Positions 9,029 through 17,763 of a stretch of DNA of 64,000 bases are shown one piece after another (position 1 is the stretch's first letter; each line of letters opens with the position of its first letter). The notes under the pieces are model-generated. The model did no database searches. It had not been told where the DNA came from and was given only the letters and a program-made list of their open reading frames with translations. The stretch spans positions 62,001 through 126,000 of the forward strand of contig CAVSUY010000011.1 of assembly GCA_963731035.1 (NCBI GenBank), given 5' to 3'. Made by a program: the position numbers and the translations under genes. This DNA is from JAANXG01 sp963731035 (lineage in GTDB: Bacteria; Pseudomonadota; Gammaproteobacteria; Arenicellales; JAANXG01).

Positions 9029-9872
9029 TTCGGTCGCGCGGCATGCGTCAACGGACCTGCTTCACCGAGAGACCGGGGATCTCGCGCCGGAAGCAGACAG
9101 AGCACTGGCTCTGTGTCTCGAAGCAGTAAGTTCGTTCACCTACGGTGCGTCGTGCGGCGACGCCTTGGATGCGCTCGAAGAACTACTGCCCGCACTGAGT
9201 CCGTCGGATATCGATGCCTTGATCGGCCATCCCGACTATGTCGCCATTCGAACGGATTTGATACGCGCCTGCGCGGAAACCTGGTTCGAGCGCGAGTGTG
9301 AGCTCGCCCGACGGGCACTCGACGACCCGTCTTCCCTCACGCTGCGCAGGCTGTTCAGCGACCATATTCCGCGCGACGCCTACGCCGATGAGCTTGCCGT
9401 CCTGCATTCCGTCCAGCCACGGAACATTCTCATCATCGGCAGCGGCGCGTATCCGATGTCCGCGATCGTCATACACGATGCCTTCCCGTCCGCTACCGTG
9501 GTGGGCATGGACCGGTCGACGCAGGCCTGCGAGTTGTCCTCCCGCCTGTTGGCGGCTTGCGGCCAGCACAACGTCAGAATCGTGCGCGGCGATGCGGCCA
9601 GTCCGACTGGTATCGAAGAGTTCGACTGCATTCTTCTGGCGCTGGTGGTCGGGATCGACGAAACGGAGAAACGGCAGATTATCAACGCCCTCCGCCGCGC
9701 GGCCAATCCAGAGGCGGTCCTCGTCGTGCGTACGGCGGCCGGCTGGGGACGCGTACTTTACCCGGGCGCCGATCTTCCGTCGATCTCAGCTAAAGCGAAT
9801 CTCCATCGCGGCCTCTCTCCTCACCAGCGGTCCGTGGCGGTCGCGGTGCGCATGGCCGAGTTGCCGGACTAA
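9021..9872 (+). CDS. Staphylopine/nicotianamine synthase-like aminobutanoyl transferase (CntL/NAS superfamily)
   Basis: The 283-residue protein has an all-helical N-terminal part (about 1-130) and a Rossmann part starting NILIIGSGAYPMSAIVI (about 135-151), followed by VVGMD at 160-164. GSGAYPM in this position is the signature I recall for S. aureus CntL, and the related GSGPLPL is that of plant and archaeal nicotianamine synthases. These enzymes use SAM as aminobutyrate donor to build metallophores (staphylopine, nicotianamine) and do not methylate. Length (CntL about 270) and helical-then-Rossmann order also agree. An ordinary methyltransferase is the main alternative. Context supports the call: overlapping methyltransferase, GNAT, hydroxylase and a Cnt-like ABC importer. 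No staphylopine dehydrogenase (CntM) or histidine racemase (CntK) lies nearby, so the product would differ. Confidence 0.62.
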   Translation: MSDSVARHASTDLLHRETGDLAPEADRALALCLEAVSSFTYGASCGDALDALEELLPALSPSDIDALIGHPDYVAIRTDLIRACAETWFERECELARRALDDPSSLTLRRLFSDHIPRDAYADELAVLHSVQPRNILIIGSGAYPMSAIVIHDAFPSATVVGMDRSTQACELSSRLLAACGQHNVRIVRGDAASPTGIEEFDCILLALVVGIDETEKRQIINALRRAANPEAVLVVRTAAGWGRVLYPGADLPSISAKANLHRGLSPHQRSVAVAVRMAELPD

Positions 9873-9930
9873 TTCATTCTACGCCGGCCACCCGATCGCG
9901 AAGCCGGCTTCGAGAAATCTGGAGTCTTAA

Positions 9931-10353
9931 ATGACCTACCAAGTTGTGAAAACCACGCCCGGGGTGGAAGACTATCTTGAACTGCGCCGCGCAGCCGGCC
10001 TGGGAGATAAGTCGGTGGAGGCGGCGGAGCGGGGACTGCCCAACACATTGTTCGGTGTGCACGTCTGCCACGAGGGTGAAATCGTGGCAATGGCGCGTCT
10101 GATCGGCGATGGCGGCACCAACTATGCCTGCGTCGATGCCGCCGTACATCCGGATCACCGCGGAAAAGGACTTGGAACGCAGTCGCTCGGGCGACTCGTG
10201 GTGGGCGAGGTGGCTCGGTACTTCAAAGAGAACGCGCCGGGCGGGGCCTATATGATGGCGGTAACCAAAGTGCCCAAGCTGGGTTACCAGACCGGCTTCA
10301 AGCTGCTTGATCCTCCAGAAGTCGGCATGTACATCTGGCAGCCTTTGAAGTAG
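9931..10353 (+). CDS. GNAT-family N-acetyltransferase
   Basis: The 140-residue protein carries the acetyl-CoA-binding motif A of GNAT enzymes, DAAVHPDHRGKGLGTQSLGR (about 64-83; RGKGLGT is the pyrophosphate loop). EGEIVAMARLIGDGG precedes it and GYQTGFKLLDPPEVGMYIW ends it. It lies 58 bp after the CntL-like gene on the same strand. It may N-acetylate the locus product or protect the host from it, but GNATs of this size are common, so the substrate is unassigned. Confidence 0.85.
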   Translation: MTYQVVKTTPGVEDYLELRRAAGLGDKSVEAAERGLPNTLFGVHVCHEGEIVAMARLIGDGGTNYACVDAAVHPDHRGKGLGTQSLGRLVVGEVARYFKENAPGGAYMMAVTKVPKLGYQTGFKLLDPPEVGMYIWQPLK

Positions 10354-10456
10354 AGCGGCCACCGCCGGGGAGAAACGGGCACTTGCCCGGGGCGGCAACT
10401 GTCCTTACTTCAACCTTGACGTGAACCCGTCCGGCTATCCGTTGTCGCGCAGGTAA

Positions 10457-11392
10457 TCACCCAGCGACAGCAACGAGTCCCGCCGAGACCGCCGGGCCGA
10501 ACATCTCCCGCACAAACAGGCTTCGCGCGCGCTCGTCGAGTCGGGCGATGAAGTCGTCAGTGGACTCGTTTGCCAGCTCTATATCGATTCGCGCATCGAC
10601 GCGTGCCGGTGCAACGGTTCCCAGCATTCGACTCACCAGATTGACATTCTGGCGGCCGGCGAACGAATGCAGCTCCTGTCGAAGCGACTTCGCTTCATAG
10701 TCCGTCAGAAACCTGTCCAGGCTGCCCGACTCGTCCAGTTTCCTGACGGCCGCCAGCCTCTCGGCTTCCCGCACCGCGACCGCGGAATCCGCCGTAAATT
10801 CAGAGTCCGTCCAAACCCAGTTCACGTTGCGGTTGACGGTTTCGAGCGCCTGAACGCGGTGGCTCCAGAACCTGGGAATGAAAATCAGGTCGCCGGCATT
10901 CAGGATAACCTGCTGCATAGGCACGTCCGCATCATCATAGGCAAGCGTTGAGACCGGCAGGAACCTGATCCACGGCAATTCCCGGTTTGGCGGTGCCAGC
11001 GTGAAGCGCTTGGAGCCGGCCAATTGCACGTTGACCACGTCCAACGCATTGCCATCGTAGTGCCACGGTGTTTGGTGCCCCCCCTCCGCCTGCCAGAATC
11101 GCAATGGGCGTTCCAGCGAAAGGCGATGCGCCCGTTCTTCCCAGTGCGCACTCAACCAGTCGGGACATGGCACCTCTTCGGCGTAGAACCGGTCCCGGGG
11201 CAGGTGGTGCCAATATTGGTTAGAGTCACTGACTCCAATGGTGGCTTCGAGCTTTTCCATGGTCCACGATCGGACCGGCCAGTCACTGGCCGCCCCGCGA
11301 ACGACGAATGGTGTGCGAGACGACAGAGCAGCATCGAAGTCATCTTCTATTTCTCGAACGCCTATCTCGTCACCGGCTGGGATGGCAGACAT
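10457..11392 (-). CDS. Cupin-8/JmjC-type Fe(II)/2-oxoglutarate hydroxylase
   Basis: The 311-residue protein has the cupin_8/JmjC architecture. TPFVVRGAASDWPVRSW near the N-terminus is the usual entry block. TPWHYDGNALDVVNVQLAGS holds the HxD pair (His111, Asp113), and LNAGDLIFIPRFWSHRV the distal His178, completing the 2-His-1-carboxylate iron site. These enzymes hydroxylate amino-acid side chains in proteins or small molecules using 2-oxoglutarate and O2. It is on the opposite strand inside the biosynthetic locus, divergent from the TylF-like gene across about 220 bp of promoter region. Hydroxylation of an amino-acid-derived product such as a metallophore His or Asp is plausible but inferred. 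Confidence 0.85.
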   Translation of the reverse strand: MSAIPAGDEIGVREIEDDFDAALSSRTPFVVRGAASDWPVRSWTMEKLEATIGVSDSNQYWHHLPRDRFYAEEVPCPDWLSAHWEERAHRLSLERPLRFWQAEGGHQTPWHYDGNALDVVNVQLAGSKRFTLAPPNRELPWIRFLPVSTLAYDDADVPMQQVILNAGDLIFIPRFWSHRVQALETVNRNVNWVWTDSEFTADSAVAVREAERLAAVRKLDESGSLDRFLTDYEAKSLRQELHSFAGRQNVNLVSRMLGTVAPARVDARIDIELANESTDDFIARLDERARSLFVREMFGPAVSAGLVAVAG

Positions 11393-11613
11393 ACTTTTTG
11401 ATCTACACAGGACTGGCTTATGGATACTCGATTATTATACATTCAAAACCGTCGCCTGATTGCGTGGGCGGCTGCCCGCCCCGCGGGAAAGAACCGGGCG
11501 ATCCCCGAAGAGAGTGATGGGGGTCGGTTTCTTCCGGCACCTTCCGGCCACAAGCACCTTTAGCCCGAGGGGAATATGGGTTATTCTCCCTACCGGTTTC
11601 TTGACGGTGGGAA

Positions 11614-12399
11614 ATGAATACCTGTTCCAGCGACGCTGGACGAACCGCTTATCTCGACCTGTTGAAGCGGAGTCTGGTCAATTGGCTTTACCACGACATC
11701 GAACGGCGCGAATTGCTGCGGCTTGGCGATTACGCGCTTGTAAAACGTCCCTCCTTTGATGCGAAGCGACGCCGGATCGGTCGTGACTTCTCGGTCCAGG
11801 CCCACACCCTCGTGGGATTCGAACGGCTCGACAATATCCAATACTGCGTCGAAAAGGTCATATCGGAAGACATTGCCGGCGATCTCATTGAAACCGGCGT
11901 ATGGCGCGGCGGCTCCTGTATCTTCATGCGTGGTTTACTGAGGGCATACGGGATCGCGGATCGAACCGTCTGGCTTGCGGATTCCTTTCGAGGCCTTCCC
12001 AGACCGAACGAACAACAATACCCCGATGACAAGGGGGCGACGTTTCACGAGATGGATGTACTCGCCGTACCGCTCGAGAACGTCAAGGAAATCTTCGAAC
12101 GCTACGGATTGCTCGATGACCAGGTCAGGTTCCTGAAAGGCTGGTTTCGAGACACATTGCCGAACGCCCCGATCGAGAAGCTCGCGATCCTTAGACTGGA
12201 CGGCGACATGTACGAGTCGACGATGGACGTACTGCGTAATCTGTACTATAGAGTATCGGCAGGGGGGTTCGTCATTGTCGATGATTACGGCGCTTATTCC
12301 GCCTGCCGCAAGGCGGTCCACGATTTTCGCGCTGAACACGGGGTTTCCGAGCCTATCCAGGAAATCGACTGGACGGGCGTCTATTGGAGGAAGAGGTAG
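11614..12399 (+). CDS. TylF/MycF-type macrocin O-methyltransferase-like protein
   Basis: The 261-residue protein has the features of the TylF family of Mg2+-dependent O-methyltransferases: GDLIETGVWRGGSCIFMR (about 89-106), WLADSFRGLPRP, ILRLDGDMYESTMDVL (about 192-207) and FVIVDDYGAYSACRKAV. The DGD and DDY motifs supply the metal-binding Asp residues of MycF/TylF. Family members methylate sugar hydroxyls of macrolides, but many in other loci have unknown substrates. It ends 4 bp before the ABC importer binding protein, so it is in the same operon as the importer. That links a biosynthetic or modifying methyltransferase directly to uptake. Confidence 0.85.
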   Translation: MNTCSSDAGRTAYLDLLKRSLVNWLYHDIERRELLRLGDYALVKRPSFDAKRRRIGRDFSVQAHTLVGFERLDNIQYCVEKVISEDIAGDLIETGVWRGGSCIFMRGLLRAYGIADRTVWLADSFRGLPRPNEQQYPDDKGATFHEMDVLAVPLENVKEIFERYGLLDDQVRFLKGWFRDTLPNAPIEKLAILRLDGDMYESTMDVLRNLYYRVSAGGFVIVDDYGAYSACRKAVHDFRAEHGVSEPIQEIDWTGVYWRKR

Positions 12400-12403
12400 C
12401 TAA

Positions 12404-14035
12404 ATGAAAATCAGTGAAAAAGAAGTCGAAAGACTCACTCAAGAACGTGACGTGGACTGCCTTAGATGCCTTTACCGGAATCGAGGACTGACACGCCGCG
12501 AGTTCCTCTCAGCGCTCCTCAACCTCGGAATCGGGATCGGCATGGCGGGCACCATCGTGGCCAATACTCGGGTCGCCGAGGCGTCGGGGCCCAAGCACGG
12601 CGGCCGCGTGCGGGCCGCAGCAGGCACACAGGGACCGGATGACACACTCGACCCCGCGAAGTTCAAGAGCTCGATCGACTACGGCCGCGGGGAGCAGTTC
12701 TATAACGGATTGACCCGGATAGACGGGAACCTGCAGCCGGAGGGTGAGCTGGCCGAGTCCTGGGAGTCGGATCCGGGCGCACAGGACTGGACGTTCCGGC
12801 TGCGTAAGGGCGTGGAGTTCCACAACGGCAAGTCCTTCGAGGCAACGGACGTGGTCTACTCGATTCAACGGATTCTCGACGACTCCGTTGGGTCGGGCGC
12901 CAAGGTGCTGCTCAAGCAGATCGAAGCGGTCAAGGCCGAGGACAAGCACACGGTCCGTTTCAGGCTCGCCAGCCCGAATGCCGATTTTCCCATCGTTCTC
13001 GGCCTCTACAACATGAAGATCCTTCCCGACGGCTGGACCGACTTCTCAACGGCGATGGGCACGGGCCCGTTCACCGTCAAGGAGTTCAAACCCGGCGTTC
13101 GCTCCGTCGGCCAACGGTTCCCAAACTACTGGGACGGGGACAAGCCTTACCTGGACGAGGTCGAGTGGTTCGCGATTTCCGACCCGGTCGCCCGAATTAA
13201 CGCCCTGCTCGCCGGCGACGTCCAGCTGCTGGCCGGCGTCGATGCGCAGGCCGCCCCCGCAGTCGAACACGCGCCCGGTGTGCAATTGGTTACCACGCCT
13301 TCCGGACAGTTCATCGAAATGGTGATGATGTGCGACCGGCCGCCTGGCGAAAACGGCGATTTCCGCCAGGCGATGAAGTACCTGCTGCAGCGGGAAGACA
13401 TCGTCCAGCGCCTGTTCCGCGGCCATGCGCGCATCGGCAACGATCATCCCATTGCTCCGTCCGACCCCTACTATTGCGACGACATCCCGATTCGTCCCTT
13501 CGACCCGGAAAAGGCCCGGTTCCATATCAAGAAAGCCGGGATGGAAGGGGCAAACGTCGAGGTCTTTACCGCGCCCGGTGCCGGCCGGGGCGCAACCGAG
13601 CTGGCGCTCATGGTCCGGCAGGAGGCGTCGAAAATCGGTTTGAAGGTGGACGTCAAGCGCGTTCCCAGCGACGGATACTGGAGCACCACCTGGATGCACA
13701 AATCCATATTCATGGCGGGCTGGAATCCGCGGCCGACGGCGGACATCATGCTCACCCTTGCCTTCAAATCGACCTCGCCCTGGAACGAAACCCACTGGCA
13801 CAACGAACGATTCGACGAACTGCTGAAACTCGGACGCGCCGAGCTCGACCCGACGAAACGCAAAGAGATTTACTGCGAAGCCCAACGCCTGATCCACGAC
13901 ACGGGGGGCTCCGCCCTGCCGGCCTTCTTCGACTACGTGGACGGCATGTCCGACAAGGTGAAGGGTTTTCAGAAAGTCCCGCTCGGACCCCTGGCGGCCG
14001 GTCAATGGCCCAAACAGATTTGGCTCGAAGGCTGA
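12404..14035 (+). CDS. Tat-exported solute-binding protein family 5 (Opp/Dpp/Cnt type)
   Basis: The 543-residue protein has an N-terminal Tat signal with TRREFLSALLNLGIGIGMAG (about 30-49; twin Arg at 31-32) and a likely cleavage near VAEA. The mature part is a family 5 binding protein: LDPAKFKSSIDYGRGEQFYN, LAESWESDPGAQDWTFRLRK and GVEFHNGKSFEATDVVYSIQ are the usual landmarks. Family members deliver peptides, nickel, opines or metallophores such as staphylopine (CntA) to the ABC importer. A Tat signal suggests cytoplasmic folding or cofactor loading. It heads the importer cassette, 28 bp before the first permease. The ligand cannot be read from the sequence; the neighbouring CntL-like gene makes a metallophore the leading guess. 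Confidence 0.92.
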   Translation: MKISEKEVERLTQERDVDCLRCLYRNRGLTRREFLSALLNLGIGIGMAGTIVANTRVAEASGPKHGGRVRAAAGTQGPDDTLDPAKFKSSIDYGRGEQFYNGLTRIDGNLQPEGELAESWESDPGAQDWTFRLRKGVEFHNGKSFEATDVVYSIQRILDDSVGSGAKVLLKQIEAVKAEDKHTVRFRLASPNADFPIVLGLYNMKILPDGWTDFSTAMGTGPFTVKEFKPGVRSVGQRFPNYWDGDKPYLDEVEWFAISDPVARINALLAGDVQLLAGVDAQAAPAVEHAPGVQLVTTPSGQFIEMVMMCDRPPGENGDFRQAMKYLLQREDIVQRLFRGHARIGNDHPIAPSDPYYCDDIPIRPFDPEKARFHIKKAGMEGANVEVFTAPGAGRGATELALMVRQEASKIGLKVDVKRVPSDGYWSTTWMHKSIFMAGWNPRPTADIMLTLAFKSTSPWNETHWHNERFDELLKLGRAELDPTKRKEIYCEAQRLIHDTGGSALPAFFDYVDGMSDKVKGFQKVPLGPLAAGQWPKQIWLEG

Positions 14036-14063
14036 GCGGCATTCAACAGATAGAACCTGCTCG

Positions 14064-15026
14064 GTGCTCGGACTGATCCTACGCCGACTGGGCCTGGGCG
14101 TCGTCACGCTGTGGCTGGTGTCCGTGTTCATCTTCGCGGGCACGCAAATCCTCCCGGGCGATGTCGCCCAGACGATACTGGGCCGATCGGCCACGCCGGA
14201 ATCCATCGCCGCGCTCCGGCAGCAACTAAACCTGGATCAACCGGCGATCCAACGGTATGGGAACTGGTTGTTTGATTTTGCGACCGGTGACCTGGGAGTC
14301 TCGCTGTCGAGCGAGGCGAGCATTTCCAGCCTCATCTCCGACCGCTTCATGAACACCTTGCTGCTGGCGTCGCTGACGGCGCTCTTCGCCATCCCCGTCG
14401 GCCTCGTGCTCGGGCTGCTCGCCGTCTTGTACGAGAACAGCAGACTGGACCGTTTTATCACCATATTCTCGCTGTGCACGATTTCTGTGCCGGAATTCTT
14501 TGTGGCTGCCGCCTTGGTCCTGATTCTCGCGGTCCACTTGGGCTGGGTGCCGGCGGTTGCATACGTCAGCGAGTTCGATTCGATAGGCCAGCTGTTGCGT
14601 TCACTGGCGATACCCGTGCTGACTCTGTCGTTCGCGGTGCTGGCTTACATGGCTCGGATGACACGGGCGGCCGTTCTCAACGTGATGGAGTCGCCGTACG
14701 TCGAGATGGCGGTCCTGTCCGGTGTGCCGCGCGGCCGGGTGGTTTGGCGCCATGCGCTGCCCAACGCACTGGGACCGATCGTGAACGTGACCGCCTTGAG
14801 CCTTGCGTCTCTGATACGCGGCACGGTCGTTGTCGAGGTCATGTTCGCCTATCCCGGGCTCGCGAAGCTCACAGTGGACGCCGTGGCGCTCAGGGACATG
14901 CCGCTGATACAGGCATGCGCCATGATCTTCTCGGCAGCTTATGTCCTCCTGCTGATGTTGGCGGATATCCTGGCGATCCTGGCCAATCCCCGCCTCAGGC
15001 ATCCGGCGCAGGAGTCCACCGCATGA
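14064..15026 (+). CDS. ABC importer permease, DppB/OppB type
   Basis: The 320-residue membrane protein starts with GTG at 14064 and MLGLILRRLGLGVVTLWLVSV-type TM1. GDVAQTILGRSATPESIAALR is the periplasmic region typical of DppB. The EAA loop is the segment VLSGVPRGRVVWRHALPNAL (about 218-237), which contacts the ATPase. About six transmembrane helices are visible. The stop overlaps the ATG of the next permease (ATGA), a coupled pair. It forms the channel with the following DppC-type subunit. Confidence 0.92.
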   Translation: MLGLILRRLGLGVVTLWLVSVFIFAGTQILPGDVAQTILGRSATPESIAALRQQLNLDQPAIQRYGNWLFDFATGDLGVSLSSEASISSLISDRFMNTLLLASLTALFAIPVGLVLGLLAVLYENSRLDRFITIFSLCTISVPEFFVAAALVLILAVHLGWVPAVAYVSEFDSIGQLLRSLAIPVLTLSFAVLAYMARMTRAAVLNVMESPYVEMAVLSGVPRGRVVWRHALPNALGPIVNVTALSLASLIRGTVVVEVMFAYPGLAKLTVDAVALRDMPLIQACAMIFSAAYVLLLMLADILAILANPRLRHPAQESTA

Positions 15027-15925
15027 CCGTGAACCCGGACAAATCCGGGAACGGGACGGCGGTACCGGACCCGAACAGTTGGACCAGCCGGCCGCCACGA
15101 CGCCGCTTCAAGCTGTCGTTCACGGCCGGGATCAGCATTGTCATCGCATCGCTCATGTTGTTCATCGCCCTCTTCGGACCGCTGATCGCCCCTTTCTCCG
15201 AGGACGAAATGCTGCCTGTCGGCAGCTTCGCGCCGATCAGCATGGAGCACTGGCTCGGCACGGACTACATAGGGCGCGACGTCTTTTCGCGGATCCTCTA
15301 CGGTGCCCGCGTCACCCTCGGCTTGTCGTTTCTCGCGACCATCCTGGCGTTCAGCGTGGGAACGTTCTTCGGCTTCCTCGCTGCCACTTCCCGCCCTTTG
15401 GTGGACACCATAATCAGCCGTTTCTACGACATCGTCCTGTCCATACCGAGCATCATGTTGGCCTTGGTCGCCATCGCCGCATTGGGAACATCGGCCCCGG
15501 TGCTCATTGTAACGATCGGCTTGATCTACTCGTCCAATGCGTTTCGGATATCGCGTTCCCTTGCCATGGATATCAAAGTCATGGACTTCGTGGAGGCGGC
15601 GCGTGCCCGCGGCGAAGGCCGTCTATGGATAATTGCGCGGGAGATCCTCCCGAATGCCGTCGTTCCCCTGTCCTCCGAACTCGGACTCAGGCTGGCTTTC
15701 TCCATTCTCGCCATCAGCGGCCTCAGTTTTCTCGGGCTCGGCGTTCAACCGCCCACGGCGGGCTGGGGCGTCATGGTGCGCGAGAATATGACCGGGTTGA
15801 TGTTCGGATCCTCGGCGGCTCTGGCGCCGGCCTTCGCGATCGCCCTTCTGACCATCAGCATCAACCTGATCGTCGACGACATATCGTCGCGGTACGGCCG
15901 GGACATCTCGGAGGCATTGGGTTAG
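15023..15925 (+). CDS. ABC importer permease, DppC/OppC type
   Basis: The 300-residue protein starts at the ATG overlapping the previous stop. An N-terminal cytosolic tail rich in Pro and Arg precedes TM1. HWLGTDYIGRDVFSRILYGA (about 74-93) is the DppC hallmark, and EAARARGEGRLWIIAREILP (about 192-211) is the EAA loop. LSFLGLGVQPPTAGWGVMV is the conserved penultimate segment. The length matches the family. It pairs with the DppB-type subunit and lies 17 bp before the fused ATPase gene. Confidence 0.93.
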   Translation: MTVNPDKSGNGTAVPDPNSWTSRPPRRRFKLSFTAGISIVIASLMLFIALFGPLIAPFSEDEMLPVGSFAPISMEHWLGTDYIGRDVFSRILYGARVTLGLSFLATILAFSVGTFFGFLAATSRPLVDTIISRFYDIVLSIPSIMLALVAIAALGTSAPVLIVTIGLIYSSNAFRISRSLAMDIKVMDFVEAARARGEGRLWIIAREILPNAVVPLSSELGLRLAFSILAISGLSFLGLGVQPPTAGWGVMVRENMTGLMFGSSAALAPAFAIALLTISINLIVDDISSRYGRDISEALG

Positions 15926-15942
15926 TCGATGAGCGAGTCGCC

Positions 15943-17763
15943 ATGAGTGAACTGCTGCGCGTCAGCAACCTGCGAGTGGATGCGGTTTCCGAACAAGGGC
16001 GCGTGCCGATCGTGAAAGACGTGTCGTTCTCGGTCAACAAGGCCGAGGTCGTGGCATTGATCGGTGAATCCGGGTCCGGCAAGACCACCATCGCCCTCGC
16101 CACAATGGGCTACGCACGTTCCGGGTGCCGTATCAGCGGAGGCGAGATAGACCTGGATGGCGTCGACGTGTTGTCGCTGGATCGCAAGGGCCTGAGGCGT
16201 CTGCGGGGCCGGCGTATCTCCTACCTGGCCCAGAGCGCCTCGGCCGCGTTCAACCCAGCCCTGTCCATCGGCGAGCAGGTGACGGAAGCGGCGATTCTGC
16301 ACGGCGTCCTGTCACCGGCGGACGCTCGCCGCCGGGCGGTGGAGCTGTACAAGCGACTGGACCTCCCCGGCGCGGAAAGGCTCGGCAACCGATTCCCCCA
16401 TCAGGTGAGCGGCGGCCAGCTTCAACGACTGATGGCGGCCCGCGCCATGTGCAACGGCCCCGAACTTCTGCTGCTCGACGAGCCCACGACCGCGCTCGAT
16501 GTCACCACGCAGATAGAAGTGCTGGCGGCTTTCAACGACCTGATTCGCGAACAGGGAACGGCCGCCATATACGTGACTCACGACCTCGCACTGGTGGCGC
16601 AGATCGCCGACCGGGTTGTCGTCCTGTTCAATGGAGAGGTGCGGGAGACGGGCACGGTCGACCAGATCCTCAACAACCCGAGCGACGACTACACGAAGAA
16701 GCTCATGGCCGCGATTCCTCAACCGCCGACGCGCAATTCTGCATTGCCGCAGACGGTGACAAAGAGACCGCGGGTCGAGGAACCGTTGATGGCGGTCCGC
16801 GGAATCAATGCCGGGTACGGCCGGGTTTCCCATGGCGACCCGGCCGTCATGGTTCTGCACGACGTCAGTGCGGATGTGGCGGCCGGATCAGTGGTCGGTG
16901 TTATTGGCGAGTCGGGTTGCGGGAAGAGTACCTTGGCCCGTGTCATTGCTGGATTGCTTCCGGCCCACAGCGGCCGGATCCTTCTCGAGGGCGATCCGCT
17001 GCCTTACCGGGTGGAAGACCGGGACAGAAAGGCGGTCAAGGCCATCCAGCTCGCGTTTCAAATGGCGGACGTTGCGCTCAACCCGCGCCACCGCATCCGG
17101 GAAATACTCGGACGGCCCGTGACCGTGTTTCTCAAGCTGCGGGGCGAGGAGCGGGACCGGCGCATCCTCGATCTGCTCGATATGGTGGGCCTGCCGCACT
17201 CAATGATCGGCCGCTACCCCGGGGAGCTGTCGGGCGGTCAGAAACAGAGAGTCAATCTGGCCCGCTGCCTGGCGGCCGAACCTCGGCTACTCCTGTGTGA
17301 CGAGGTCACCTCGTCGCTGGATACTATCGTCGCCAACTCCGTCATCGCACTGTTGAAGCGTCTGGGAGAAGAGCTGGCCTTGTCTTACGTATTCATCAGC
17401 CACGATCTGTCGAGAATCGCGACCCTGGCCAACCATGTCGTCGTCCTGTACGCCGGCCATGTCGTCGAGACGGGAGTAACGCGGGATATTCTCGCTCCAC
17501 CCTTCCACCCCTATACCCACTTGCTCCTTTCCTCTATTCCGGAGCTGCGGAGAGGATGGCTCGACGACGTGATGACGACGCGGGCGACCCGAGCCGAGCC
17601 GACCGGAATCCCTGACGGTTCCGCCGCCGGTTGCCCGTTCTACAACCGTTGCCCGCTCGCGATAAAGGACGTATGCAATACACAGCCAGTACCCATCCGG
17701 GAGCCGGTCAGCGGGCATCGAATAGCCTGTCACAGGGACGTTCAGGATCTCTCGGCGTCTTGA
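15943..17763 (+). CDS. Fused OppD-OppF-type ATPase of the importer
   Basis: The 606-residue protein contains two complete ABC ATPase domains in one chain. Domain 1 has Walker A GESGSGKTT (about 41), signature VSGGQLQR (about 154) and Walker B LLLLDEPTTALD (about 175). Domain 2 has GESGCGKST (about 322), LSGGQKQR (about 428) and LLLCDEVTSSLD (about 448). The C-terminal oligopeptide-transporter extension has Cys residues in GCPFYNRCPLAIKDVC and HRIACHRD, as in OppD/DppD tails. The second Walker B ends CDEV where most have CDEP, which is a mild deviation. Start is the ATG at 15943; the longer upstream open frame is antisense-like coding of the permease. It overlaps the convergent MFS-HEAT gene by 22 bp. 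Confidence 0.93.
   Translation: MSELLRVSNLRVDAVSEQGRVPIVKDVSFSVNKAEVVALIGESGSGKTTIALATMGYARSGCRISGGEIDLDGVDVLSLDRKGLRRLRGRRISYLAQSASAAFNPALSIGEQVTEAAILHGVLSPADARRRAVELYKRLDLPGAERLGNRFPHQVSGGQLQRLMAARAMCNGPELLLLDEPTTALDVTTQIEVLAAFNDLIREQGTAAIYVTHDLALVAQIADRVVVLFNGEVRETGTVDQILNNPSDDYTKKLMAAIPQPPTRNSALPQTVTKRPRVEEPLMAVRGINAGYGRVSHGDPAVMVLHDVSADVAAGSVVGVIGESGCGKSTLARVIAGLLPAHSGRILLEGDPLPYRVEDRDRKAVKAIQLAFQMADVALNPRHRIREILGRPVTVFLKLRGEERDRRILDLLDMVGLPHSMIGRYPGELSGGQKQRVNLARCLAAEPRLLLCDEVTSSLDTIVANSVIALLKRLGEELALSYVFISHDLSRIATLANHVVVLYAGHVVETGVTRDILAPPFHPYTHLLLSSIPELRRGWLDDVMTTRATRAEPTGIPDGSAAGCPFYNRCPLAIKDVCNTQPVPIREPVSGHRIACHRDVQDLSAS

Noticed and set aside
10370..10430. Terminator between the GNAT and JmjC genes
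   Set aside because: CCGCCGGGG and CCCGGGGCGG could pair imperfectly, but no T-run follows on either strand, so it is too weak to call.
15079..15942. Upstream extension of the fused ATPase frame
   Set aside because: It overlaps the DppC-type permease in another frame and has no homology; the ABC domain begins at 15943.
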